In this document: piece by piece, positions 35,401 through 43,146 of the stretch | Numbering within the stretch: position 1 is the first letter of the stretch | Layout: every line of letters starts with the position of its first letter | From: an uncultured Pedobacter sp. | GTDB taxonomy: Bacteria; Bacteroidota; Bacteroidia; Sphingobacteriales; Sphingobacteriaceae | Reading direction: 5' to 3' | NCBI GenBank assembly: GCA_938008555.1 | Contig: CALLKE010000001.1 | Location: forward strand, 1 to 64,000 | Length of the DNA stretch: 64,000 nucleotides | Translations under genes and position numbers: made by a program | Notes under the pieces: generated by a model | The model's database searches: none | Seen by the model: only the letters and a program-made list of their open reading frames with translations | Told to the model about the DNA's origin: nothing

Positions 35401-38184
35401 ACTATCATTACCACCAAATGCAGTACGAAGATTAATCACATCTGCATGATCACTACTTACTCTTCTTAAATCATTTCTATCTCTAGAACATAGATATTGA
35501 TTACCTAATGTCATATGTCCAGTCTCGAAGTCAATTTCTTTGACTACCGCCCCCGATCGTATAACCAACATATCTTTCTCTTTATCGTAGCTGTATCCTT
35601 TATCGTAAGCCTCTGCTACTTGATCAAAATAGTTTAGAACTCGATGCGCTATCAGCTGTTCTATGTTATCATAATATTGCATGGATTGCGCTATACCTCC
35701 TCCTGTAACTGCTATTGGGAGGGTTATGATAAAAAGAGGTCCAGCAGTCGCAGAAGCTCCCAAAGAAACAGCTATAAGACCACCTGTAGACAAGCCTAAA
35801 CAAACTAAACTAGTTGCTAATTGTACACCAAATACTTTTTGCTGATGTGAATTCTCGGCATGTACTAATTGATACGTATCAAATCCAGTAGACGCTGCAT
35901 AAAATCCTGTATTAACCACCGGTAAAACCTTACCTAGTGTGACCAGTAGCTTCGATGCAAATGCAAGATTCGAAATCTTCTCTGCAACATGTATGATTCG
36001 AGGTAATGCCTTTTCTAATGGCTTGACATCTAAACCAATTTTGGTCCCAACTTGAATAAAACTTTTGAGGTTTTCTTGCCTGACGAGATATTTAAAATCG
36101 GCCTGATATCTAGGGGGGAGATGGTTCAAGTAACTTAAAGTACCCATTGAAGCAACCACCATTCCATCCTGTAAAACACCAACACCAAGACCTGTTAAGT
36201 TAAAATAATGATGAAGCTGTACTGCTGTCGCCAAGTTCTGCGATATAGGGTTCATACGACTCCATTCCGTATTCTCATTCGACGATAACAAAATCCTAAT
36301 TGCAAAAAAAACACTCAAACCAGTACCTGCGGGTATTCTCCCATGATTCACTTTGGACTGATTTTTAGTTAAACGATTTAAGTATTGCTTCGTTTTGTTG
36401 AAGATTGGCTTAGTCGTTTCTATTTTTCGGATTGCATTGACATCACTACTATTCGGATCATAAAAAGTGATTTCATATGTATTAGGAGCGTTAAGCGACT
36501 TTGTGATGCTTTCGATAACGGGTATATAACCGATCGGTATTTTATGCTCTTGATATAGCTTAACAGATGCTTTCCAAAAAGCGTCTGCCATATACTTGGC
36601 CTCATGATTTGCTAAAAGCCTTTCCGAATCAGGATTATAAGCCAGCGTATTCATCGGTACATCTGGATTGCCTTTAACCTGACCCGTAACTGTCACAATA
36701 GGCGTTTCCAAAACTTCTGGAGAACTAGATTCACTAGGCATCAAAGCTGATGGATTCTTAGAATTACCATTGCTCGTCTTTTCATTATTAGGAAGAAGTG
36801 GCGACTGATTTTTACTACTCTGACTAGTATGACCGTCGTCGAGTGCAAAGTCGATTAACTCTTGGTCTATAAAATCAATACTTTTCTGTTTTTGCCCAGA
36901 AGAGCCATTAATACTCCTCATTACGATCTGAACTCTCTGATTAGTGCTTTTGGGTACAATATCTTCAAGTTCGCTTTTAATTATTTGGATGTCTTCACTT
37001 CTAGCTTTGTCAACAGCCTTATCTATGAAATATGATAATGCCTCTAGTTGATCGGGCGTACTATCTACTTTTTCAACGTATTGAAGATAGAGCATCACCA
37101 CCTCTTTAAGAGACATGTTAGCCCTATACTCAGGGATCTTAACTTGATCCGCAGAAGCAGCTTTGATACGATAAGCTAATGCCCCTAGTTCTTTTCGATT
37201 AAGTGTTAGGTCTGATGAAAGGGGATGTTTTCTTTCTAAAATAGATGCCCCCTCAATAAAAAGATCACGCATCTGTTCGACTGACATACCTGAGACATAT
37301 CCAGGAATTTTGATATGAGTATAGTTCGCTATGTTTGCTCCTTCTTGAAATTCCAGGTTCTTCTTTTGAGAAGAAAGATAGCCTATGTATTGCGTTTTAT
37401 AACTCGAACACATAGTGTTATAAAGTGTCCTCATACCTGAAAGTCGACTGCTTTGAGGTTCTTCTCCACCCTGATGACCAACAGCTGAGGGATTTGCTTT
37501 ATTTTCTTTATTATCAATATAATGAAACAGCCCACCTAATTTTGCTCGACTACTTTTGGGATCTTGATAAAGCTTAATTGCAAGCTGCTTCATTGCAGTT
37601 AAGGTCATACTATCAGCAAAGCCCTCTATATCTTTTACTGCATGGATAGAAGAATTATAAGTATATCCCTCTGTGAAAGCAACACTCTGAGTCGTATCAA
37701 CATCATGAGCCATATCAATTCTTACTTGCTCAAACATTTCACGAGTGAGGTAATCTAATTTGCTAAAAAGGCTCCATTTATGCAGGCTAGAATCGGGAAA
37801 TTTGATAAGAATATTTCCACCTGCTACTTTAAAAGCTGGATAATTATCTATTACAGACAAATGTTCCCTAAGATCACTTGGAAAAACATTCTCCAACAAA
37901 TACTTTTTCGCGCCTGGCTTTGATAAATCAAATACCTCTACCTTATTGCCTATGTGGTTAATAAAAATCTGACTATTCTGAATTTTTTTTATTACAAGGT
38001 CATAATCATTAGCAATTTGATTATTGGCTTCTACTATTTTGGCCCTTCTTTCTTTAGATCCTGAAATCATTTTATTTTTCCGTGCAATAGCTTTGTTAAT
38101 TATCTCTCTATTTTCAGCTATTTTCTTTGCAATAGAAGCATCTAGACCGTTGCTCGTGGCATTGTCTTGCGGTTTATTTGGCAT
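32473..38184 (-). CDS. Giant TcdA/TcdB pore-domain toxin-like protein
   Basis: This 1903-aa protein has no signal peptide, lipobox or T9SS sorting domain. Residues 1-455 are a charged, mostly helical region of no recognised family. A Ser/Asn/Pro-rich linker follows (about 451-500). Residues about 530-1130 resemble the translocation/delivery region of clostridial TcdA/TcdB: four hydrophobic segments (615-633, 663-686, 740-772, 785-831), then a beta-rich part with VIVLPDTPMSY, EVKLDGINRVLIIPELPT, YKITGKGAQYTIGLNEG, KPSRWIFNTTNLDKDEVEI and SDRLIIGGVVIHID, in the order seen in TcdB. Residues 1200-1750 contain repeated strand motifs. The end has one GGDGEDNY motif. No glucosyltransferase or cysteine-protease domain is seen. 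A role in attacking a eukaryotic cell is inferred from the pore domain only. The cargo is probably at the N-terminus. Confidence 0.8.
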   Translation of the reverse strand: MPNKPQDNATSNGLDASIAKKIAENREIINKAIARKNKMISGSKERRAKIVEANNQIANDYDLVIKKIQNSQIFINHIGNKVEVFDLSKPGAKKYLLENVFPSDLREHLSVIDNYPAFKVAGGNILIKFPDSSLHKWSLFSKLDYLTREMFEQVRIDMAHDVDTTQSVAFTEGYTYNSSIHAVKDIEGFADSMTLTAMKQLAIKLYQDPKSSRAKLGGLFHYIDNKENKANPSAVGHQGGEEPQSSRLSGMRTLYNTMCSSYKTQYIGYLSSQKKNLEFQEGANIANYTHIKIPGYVSGMSVEQMRDLFIEGASILERKHPLSSDLTLNRKELGALAYRIKAASADQVKIPEYRANMSLKEVVMLYLQYVEKVDSTPDQLEALSYFIDKAVDKARSEDIQIIKSELEDIVPKSTNQRVQIVMRSINGSSGQKQKSIDFIDQELIDFALDDGHTSQSSKNQSPLLPNNEKTSNGNSKNPSALMPSESSSPEVLETPIVTVTGQVKGNPDVPMNTLAYNPDSERLLANHEAKYMADAFWKASVKLYQEHKIPIGYIPVIESITKSLNAPNTYEITFYDPNSSDVNAIRKIETTKPIFNKTKQYLNRLTKNQSKVNHGRIPAGTGLSVFFAIRILLSSNENTEWSRMNPISQNLATAVQLHHYFNLTGLGVGVLQDGMVVASMGTLSYLNHLPPRYQADFKYLVRQENLKSFIQVGTKIGLDVKPLEKALPRIIHVAEKISNLAFASKLLVTLGKVLPVVNTGFYAASTGFDTYQLVHAENSHQQKVFGVQLATSLVCLGLSTGGLIAVSLGASATAGPLFIITLPIAVTGGGIAQSMQYYDNIEQLIAHRVLNYFDQVAEAYDKGYSYDKEKDMLVIRSGAVVKEIDFETGHMTLGNQYLCSRDRNDLRRVSSDHADVINLRTAFGGNDSINLSSGDRMASVIVLPDTPMSYVSYNTANIQALNAYTGDRYKNIRRIESHGFFTLEYFVLFHDNIVHKLFHQYQPTEVEVKLDGINRVLIIPELPTQTAKVLNRSSTIRFSNSVNDFDDYTNNNHQLETLPNAITYKITGKGAQYTIGLNEGATLYISTASEKPSRWIFNTTNLDKDEVEIQSDRLIIGGVVIHIDSAKNNGSEIIVVKQDGDIYAIDIHNKSSKVIQLDAEKWGKKQAQVETFDAHLKKLAQEGHFVREYIPVSNYTYGDEKVGRAYYDVKKDRMLFSRDAQIDGSLGAIVGENVYFYNKEHELIWKTNVVSGEVKEQYHIYEWSGLAKDGLRIWEQNNQVYVSLDYTYNTENKGELIYHLKADLMELVSLRIDNSRADIFKQQSLLSFYTDAKFEDSDDHSFRFPQAKMINRTQSASWVIIYDDGNKDSSYRYWLRTSDKMLVKPNLTDMSSDKAMRIKFIGSIKQAEKPELFYFLDPFENALYSQEGAESTMPNAVQSMASRVNGSFAGAEVIESSLFATTKEGLIYQVGIKGDLILVAVNEQWLSQQGKNWCRNLQTLSDDTSLIILGLKDVDKKGILPAWYIGGGLVVVAPTLVDHAVQLLEVYEHGFALLFDSTTNRLYKQKKITNVELLRVFGGDHIRDSGQQLVHEIELLPSQEFKSVSKNGDIIRLVTKEGVILSLNHTGKLQLIGVDQAWQAVHVDDESAALSLLGENIAWSSGKFIVLQGVSENSTPAWYHFDLKLRIDASDLTVSDKPELIGMINRADGVDVYIASQTGDVWSYNYSKSSSSGTYQFVDSRILHKNILTQRLGEALFMGGTDRADDLNPLALDGVTSVVLSGGDGEDNYSASEQVRKKIKEIRIDNYASDKAKDKFKFYVNGIDETVLLHKDNDLLFCDADGIVSLGNVFGENKADYNHMELVVDDGVKQAKYTVAGLVTQMESYQSNSINSSYFLSAFDQSS
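34810..36342 (-). other. Pore-forming/delivery domain of the toxin-like protein
   Basis: This marks residues about 615-1125 of the giant protein. It holds the hydrophobic helices thought to insert into a membrane (including LSTGGLIAVSLGASATAG and ITLPIAVTGGGIAQ) and the beta-rich segment with the strongest resemblance to TcdA/TcdB. The resemblance was judged by eye from conserved spacing of LPxxP, VKLDxxxRxxIxP, SRWIF and DRLIIGGxxIxID motifs. Confidence 0.7.
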
Positions 38185-38337
38185 AGTTAGATAGTGTTTT
38201 TAAAGTAAGATACGTGGTTAAAGAATAGGAAAAGCGAACTCCATGTCCATTCAGATAGACACTATTACAATAGTAGATACCCCTCGTTAGAGGCTGAAAG
38301 TAATAAAAAGCGGCAGAAGCAGCTCAAGGATAAAGTG

Positions 38338-39432
38338 CTACATCATTTTTACAAAATCATCAAATAGATACCTCGAGTCATGTGGACCAGGCGATGATTC
38401 TGGATGATATTGTACTGAAAAAGCTTTTTTCCCTTTGACACGAATCCCTTCAATTGATTGATCATTCAGGTTGATATGTGTGACCTCTATTTTATCGGAT
38501 TTTTTGACATCCTCAGCAATGACTCCAAAGCCATGATTCTGGGATGTTACTTCACAGTGATCAATGATGATATTCTTAACAGGATGATTAAGCCCTCGAT
38601 GCCCATTAAATAATTTGGCGGTACGAACGCCATTTGCCAAGGCCAAGATTTGATGGCCCAAACAAATCCCAAACAATGGCTTATCTGCTGCTAGAATTTT
38701 TTTAACGGTATCGATAGCATAGGGCATAGCTGAAGGATCGCCAGGGCCATTAGAAATAAAATATCCATTAGGGCTCCATGCTTCCATCTCCTCAAAGTTT
38801 GTTTTGGCTGGAAATACTTTCGCATAAATCCCCCTCTCGTCGAAGTTTCGTAGAATATTTCTCTTCACTCCCAAATCAAGTACAGCAACTCGCAGTTGAG
38901 CATTTTCGTCACCATAGCTATACGGCTCTTTGGTAGATACAAGGGACGACAACTCTAAACCTTCCATAGACGGAACTGCACGTAATTTTTCTTTTAATAC
39001 ATCAATATCTAAGGTCTCAGAAGAGATAATTGCATTCATAGCTCCCTTATCTCGAATATGGCGTACTAGCGCACGCGTATCCACATCAGAAATCCCGATT
39101 ATATTTCCATCTTGAAAATAATCTTGAACAGAAGAGCTCGCTTTTTTTCTACTGTATGAGATATTGAAATTTTTACAAACCAAACCCGCAATCTTGATAT
39201 CCTCAGACTCAACTTCGTTGGAATGAATCCCATAATTACCAATATGAACATGCGTCGTAACCATGATCTGTCCGAAGTATGAAGGATCAGTAAATATTTC
39301 CTGATAGCCTGTCATTCCCGTATTAAAACAAATCTCACCAGTGGTTGTACCTATTTTTCCAGCAGCTTTTCCATTATAAATAGTTCCATCTTCAAGAAGT
39401 AGCACAGCAGGTAGTTTGATGTAGGAAGTCAT
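38338..39432 (-). CDS. carA: Carbamoyl-phosphate synthase small subunit
   Basis: CarA is the glutaminase that feeds ammonia to CarB for carbamoyl phosphate, used for arginine and pyrimidines. The N-terminal CPSase small-chain domain is typical (LLLEDGTIYNGKAAG, CFNTGMTGYQEIFTDPSY). The class I glutamine amidotransferase domain has the nucleophile Cys257 in FGICLGHQ and the His/Glu pair in YHPESSPGPHD near the end. At 364 aa it is full length. carB is not in the window. It is divergent from panB. Confidence 0.96.
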   Translation of the reverse strand: MTSYIKLPAVLLLEDGTIYNGKAAGKIGTTTGEICFNTGMTGYQEIFTDPSYFGQIMVTTHVHIGNYGIHSNEVESEDIKIAGLVCKNFNISYSRKKASSSVQDYFQDGNIIGISDVDTRALVRHIRDKGAMNAIISSETLDIDVLKEKLRAVPSMEGLELSSLVSTKEPYSYGDENAQLRVAVLDLGVKRNILRNFDERGIYAKVFPAKTNFEEMEAWSPNGYFISNGPGDPSAMPYAIDTVKKILAADKPLFGICLGHQILALANGVRTAKLFNGHRGLNHPVKNIIIDHCEVTSQNHGFGVIAEDVKKSDKIEVTHINLNDQSIEGIRVKGKKAFSVQYHPESSPGPHDSRYLFDDFVKMM

Positions 39433-39603
39433 TTTAGTACATATTGAGGGGGTAGATGCTTATACTTTTAACCGATGATTGCTTTGGTACGTATTTATTT
39501 GAGAAATCAAAAAAATCAACATCGATCTGCGGGAGACGAAGTTATATTTTTTTAAGGAGATGCTAGATTTTACTTAACAAAAACATATGATAATTTTAAA
39601 TTT

Positions 39604-39611
39604 TACCTTTG
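39604..39611 (+). promoter_or_regulatory. -7 box TACCTTTG upstream of panB
   Basis: TACCTTTG matches TAnnTTTG exactly and ends 25 bases before the panB start codon, a usual distance for a short leader. A -33 box was not clear in the A/T-rich sequence upstream. Confidence 0.5.
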
Positions 39612-39636
39612 TAATTCAATCATTAAGCAACGTACT

Positions 39637-40452
39637 ATGTCCACTGATCAACAGCCCAAGAGAATCACCACCAACACCATTCAAGAAATGAAGCAAAAAG
39701 GCGAAAAAATAGCCATGCTTACAGCCTATGATTTTTCGATGGCCACTATTGTTGATTCGGGTGGCACAGAAATTATTCTAGTTGGAGATTCTGCATCCAA
39801 TGTCATGGCTGGACATGAAACTACATTACCCATCACACTGGATCAAATGATTTATCATGCAGCATCTGTAGTTCGTGGTGCAAAACGAGCTTTAATTGTC
39901 GTAGATCTTCCTTTTGGCTCTTATCAAGGTAATTCTAAGAAAGCCTTATCCTCTGCTATACGCATCATGAAGGAATCAGGCGCACATGCCATTAAACTAG
40001 AAGGAGGTGCTGAGGTTAAAAAGTCGATCGAACGTATTTTAACAGCAGGAATTCCGGTAATGGGGCATTTGGGATTAACGCCTCAATCCATTTACAAATT
40101 TGGCACATATACTGTTAGAGCCAAAGAAAGTGCAGAAGCCGAGAAATTAAAACAAGATGCACTTCTACTACAAGAAGTAGGTTGCTTTTCTGTTGTTTTG
40201 GAAAAAATCCCCGCTCAATTAGCAAAGCAGGTAAGCAATAACTTAAAAATCCCAACCATCGGTATCGGTGCTGGCCCACATTGTGATGGACAAGTATTGG
40301 TAGTCAATGATATGCTAGGTTTGACCAAAGGATTTAAGCCTCGATTCCTACGCCAATACCTCGATTTATACACAGAAATTAATGGGGCTGTAAAAAACTA
40401 CGTAACTGATGTAAAAAGTCATGCTTTCCCAAATGAACAAGAGCAATACTAA
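39637..40452 (+). CDS. panB: 3-methyl-2-oxobutanoate hydroxymethyltransferase
   Basis: PanB adds a hydroxymethyl group to 2-oxoisovalerate, the first step of pantothenate and CoA synthesis. The 271-aa TIM-barrel protein has the expected sites: MLTAYDFSMATIVDSGG, VGDSASNVMAGHETTLPITLD with metal-ligand Asp, LPFGSYQ, KLEGGAE with the second acidic ligand and the catalytic Glu in VLEKIP, and GIGAGPHCDGQVLV. It stands alone, divergent from carA. Confidence 0.96.
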   Translation: MSTDQQPKRITTNTIQEMKQKGEKIAMLTAYDFSMATIVDSGGTEIILVGDSASNVMAGHETTLPITLDQMIYHAASVVRGAKRALIVVDLPFGSYQGNSKKALSSAIRIMKESGAHAIKLEGGAEVKKSIERILTAGIPVMGHLGLTPQSIYKFGTYTVRAKESAEAEKLKQDALLLQEVGCFSVVLEKIPAQLAKQVSNNLKIPTIGIGAGPHCDGQVLVVNDMLGLTKGFKPRFLRQYLDLYTEINGAVKNYVTDVKSHAFPNEQEQY

Positions 40453-40603
40453 TTTAGCATTCATCTTGGTAGCCAGATAGGTATTATACGCCAAGCAGAC
40501 TTTCTACATTAAAAAATCATTTTAGAAATCAATCCTATTTTATTTAATCGCAATTCTGATTAAACAAAAGGAAGAATAGCGCATTGCATTTATCAATTCC
40601 AGT

Positions 40604-41311
40604 ATGAAGCGTATGAGCATGGACATCACAGATAAAGATGTTCTATTTGAGGACAATCATTTAATTGCGATCAACAAACAAGCGGGAGATATTGTACAAG
40701 TAGATGATACTGGTGACGAACCTTTAGACGAGAAAGTCAAACGATACATTGCTAAAAAATATAATAAGCTGAATGGCGCTTTCCTAGGTGTTGTCCACAG
40801 ACTAGATCGGCCTGTGAGTGGGGTGATTCTATTCGCCAAAACAAGTAAAGCGCTAGAACGTATCAACCTCATGTTCAAAAACCGTGAGATGAAAAAAACG
40901 TATTGGGCCATAGTACGCAAGCGACCCGAAATCCCAGAAGGGAATCTTGTTCATTGGCTGATCAAAAATCCCCAGAAAAATATAACCAAAGCCTATGATA
41001 AAGAGGTGACAGGAGGTCAACGAGCCGAACTGAACTACAAATTGATAGGCGAATTAAATGGCTATTATTTAATCGAAGTTGATCCAATCACTGGCAGGCC
41101 ACATCAAATACGTGTGCAACTATCCACCTTAAATTGCCCTATTGTTGGTGATAATAAATATGGATATCCTCGCGGTAGCCTCAAAAAGAGTATTTGTTTG
41201 CACGCTCGCAAACTGCAGTTTATACATCCCGTAAAAAAAGAATCTGTTGAAATTATTGCCCCACTACCTCAGGATGGCTTTTGGGAGCGATTCGAAATTT
41301 TTGCTAATTAA
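40604..41311 (+). CDS. RluA-family RNA pseudouridine synthase
   Basis: This 235-aa enzyme isomerises uridine to pseudouridine in an RNA, probably rRNA or tRNA. The catalytic Asp lies in VVHRLDRPVSGVILFAKT. Other family motifs are LIAINKQAGDIVQ at the N-terminus and DPITGRPHQIRVQL near residue 165. It lacks an S4 RNA-binding domain, like several short RluA-type paralogues. Three ATGs lie close together at 40604, 40613 and 40619, and the true start is uncertain. Which uridine it modifies is unknown. Confidence 0.9.
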   Translation: MKRMSMDITDKDVLFEDNHLIAINKQAGDIVQVDDTGDEPLDEKVKRYIAKKYNKLNGAFLGVVHRLDRPVSGVILFAKTSKALERINLMFKNREMKKTYWAIVRKRPEIPEGNLVHWLIKNPQKNITKAYDKEVTGGQRAELNYKLIGELNGYYLIEVDPITGRPHQIRVQLSTLNCPIVGDNKYGYPRGSLKKSICLHARKLQFIHPVKKESVEIIAPLPQDGFWERFEIFAN

Positions 41312-41329
41312 ATATTTGCCCCCCCATAT

Positions 41330-41368
41330 CACAGTTCAGCCTAGTTAACTAAACTAGGCTGAACTGTG
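41330..41368. terminator. Bidirectional hairpin terminator
   Basis: A perfect 17-bp stem (CACAGTTCAGCCTAGTT at 41330-41346 with 41352-41368) encloses a five-base loop, AACTA. It lies between the convergent pseudouridine synthase and lipoprotein genes. No long T-run follows, but stem strength and position support termination on both sides. Confidence 0.65.
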
Positions 41369-41379
41369 GCAAAAGTCGA

Positions 41380-42429
41380 TCATTGATACTGTATATAAAT
41401 AGGTATGGGTTTTAGCTTCATGAGCTCTTCAGGTGTCATCATGTGATGAGGTGCTTTCTTGAGATCGTTTTTATAAAACAATTTAAAACCTGTAAACTGC
41501 ACAGGCTCCATATAGACAAAATAACGATATGATCCTCTCTTCAGTTCAGGTTCACCCCATCCATCCATATTCATAACCAATTGAACCTCTGGATGAAGTT
41601 TAATTAGCTTACTATTGGTTACCATATTCTTGGTAAAACGATGTACCACAAATATTTTAGGAGGCAGATTATTCTCACGAACCAATTTCGCCAAGTATTC
41701 TGAACAATAATTGATGTCTGTAGCATCGTATGTGCCAATTTTTGTACCTGGTCTAACACCTGTCTTCATAGAAAATTCAGGGTCTATACCTAAGTGTACT
41801 TGGGGCAGTTTTAAATATTTCTCCAACAGAGGAAGCTCTGCTCGAATATCACTCAATGCTACTTGCACATCCAAGAATACAATAGCATCTCTTTTCTTGG
41901 CAATACTTAAAACAGAATCAATCTGTTGATTTGGCATCCGATAACGGTATTTCCCATCCTTACCAGGATCTCCTTGAGCTACAACGGCGATATAGTGCAA
42001 TGCAGGTTGAACAGGTGTTTCAGGATCTACCTTTTCCCACTTGTGCACCTCACCATCTAATTTAGCAAGCATTTCATTTGGTGGTAATTCACCCAGTATT
42101 CCCATTTTTTTTGAATACAAATTACCATAATAAGCCACAATGCGCTTAAAAGGTAGAATGGCACTAGCAAGCGGATAGGGTTGTTTCTTAACAGGCCAAC
42201 GCCCAGTAGTATCACCATTGGCAAGATGGATCAGTTTCTGATTATATTTTAGGGTATCTAATAACTGAATTACTTGTTCTGGATGCTGGACCTTTGTAGT
42301 GTCAAGCCGTAGTTTTGTCGAGTCAACAGCTGTTCGATGTTTTGGCTTAGGTTCATTAGAACAACCTATTAGCAGATTACAAGAAACAATTAATATTGCA
42401 GCAACAAGCTTATTTTTTACAAAAATCAT
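41380..42429 (-). CDS. Lipoprotein of unknown function
   Basis: The likely start is ATG 42429 (MIFVKNKLVAAILIVSC), which yields a lipoprotein signal ending NLLIGC; longer starts at 42438 and 42504 would precede the signal with extra residues. The mature protein of about 325 residues has an alternating strand-helix pattern with VAYYGNLYSKKMGILGEL, PALHYIAVVAQGD, AIVFLDVQVALSDIRAEL, VHLGIDPEFSMK and LVMNMDGWGEP, which suggests a TIM barrel, possibly glycosidase-like, with acidic residues at strand ends. I do not recognise a named family. It is upstream of the MITE and convergent with the pseudouridine synthase gene. Confidence 0.7.
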   Translation of the reverse strand: MIFVKNKLVAAILIVSCNLLIGCSNEPKPKHRTAVDSTKLRLDTTKVQHPEQVIQLLDTLKYNQKLIHLANGDTTGRWPVKKQPYPLASAILPFKRIVAYYGNLYSKKMGILGELPPNEMLAKLDGEVHKWEKVDPETPVQPALHYIAVVAQGDPGKDGKYRYRMPNQQIDSVLSIAKKRDAIVFLDVQVALSDIRAELPLLEKYLKLPQVHLGIDPEFSMKTGVRPGTKIGTYDATDINYCSEYLAKLVRENNLPPKIFVVHRFTKNMVTNSKLIKLHPEVQLVMNMDGWGEPELKRGSYRYFVYMEPVQFTGFKLFYKNDLKKAPHHMMTPEELMKLKPIPIYIQYQ

Positions 42430-42566
42430 GATGTTCATTAATGAATGACAAAGGTATACAGAAAAGCGCAACATGCCTCCTGAAAATATCCAAAAAGGCT
42501 TCATATTACAAAAAATCCCAGAATAATTGTCAGATATATTTTTAATCTTTTGGGCTATAAATATCA

Positions 42567-42727
42567 GGTAGTGTATCTAAATGTATGATGACTCTTTTCA
42601 GGGATAAAAAAGTATGCGTTTTGATTTTTAAAAACCACCTTTAGTTGCTTGAAAAGCACAGTGTGTTTCGATATTTTCGATCATATTTTATCCAAATATT
42701 ACCTATCATACATTTAGATACACTACC
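42567..42727. mobile_element. MITE, 161 bp with 23-bp terminal inverted repeats
   Basis: The first 23 bases (42567-42589, starting GGTAGTGTATCTAAATGTAT) are the perfect reverse complement of the last 23 (42705-42727). The element is flanked by an identical 8-bp target duplication, AAATATCA, at 42559-42566 and 42728-42735. No coding capacity is visible, so it must be moved by a transposase supplied elsewhere. The right part is repeated at bases 1-89 of the window. It inserted at the stop codon of the neighbouring Rieske-like gene. Confidence 0.9.
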
Positions 42728-42735
42728 AAATATCA
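42728..42735. repeat. Target site duplication (right) of the MITE
   Basis: AAATATCA at 42728-42735 equals 42559-42566 on the other side of the element. The right copy includes the TGA stop (minus strand, 42733-42735) of the Rieske-like gene, so the insertion did not alter the protein. Confidence 0.85.
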
Positions 42736-43146
42736 ATTCGTGACACGAATCGTAAAACTATCCGTATATACTTGATATTGTTTAAGAGGATGAACTGCAG
42801 GTGCCTTCATCGCAGACCCATCAAATAGCGAGAACTTTGCTCCAGAGCAAGGATCTGTGGCTGTAAAACCTGATTCATCTGGCTTAACGGCACATCTCTT
42901 CTCCGGGTTAACAGTACTGCATTGATCAAAAGCAACATATACGTTGTCCGAGCGCTTACAAATAATCAATCCAACTGCTCCATATCCCTGAACAACAACG
43001 AATCCATTCGAGCTGTTCAATCCACTTACTCGAGGGTCATTGAGTGGTATTGAAAAATTGACTCCCACATTAGGGACATAATACCTTTCCTTTCCACAGG
43101 ATAAAATTCCCAAAATGAACAATAAAAACAGCTTAGGTAATTTCAC
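42733..43146 (-). CDS. Rieske-fold-like lipoprotein lacking canonical cluster ligands
   Basis: This 137-aa protein has a lipoprotein signal ending ILGILSC (Cys17). The remainder resembles a small Rieske ferredoxin domain: VYVAFDQC, then DPCSGAKFSLFDGSAMKAPAVHPLKQY. The canonical CxH and CxxH ligand pairs are not intact: Cys76 and Cys100 remain but the histidines are missing, and Cys63 and Cys85 are extra. Binding of a 2Fe-2S cluster is therefore doubtful. The start is GTG at 43146, sharing one base with the pheS stop, so it is co-translated with pheS. The MITE abuts its stop codon. Confidence 0.65.
   Translation of the reverse strand: MKLPKLFLLFILGILSCGKERYYVPNVGVNFSIPLNDPRVSGLNSSNGFVVVQGYGAVGLIICKRSDNVYVAFDQCSTVNPEKRCAVKPDESGFTATDPCSGAKFSLFDGSAMKAPAVHPLKQYQVYTDSFTIRVTN

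Noticed and set aside
37696..37704. DVD triplet (residues 161-163) of the giant protein as a glycosyltransferase DXD motif
   Set aside because: The surrounding sequence does not match the GT44 pattern of TcdA/TcdB, so the triplet is likely chance.
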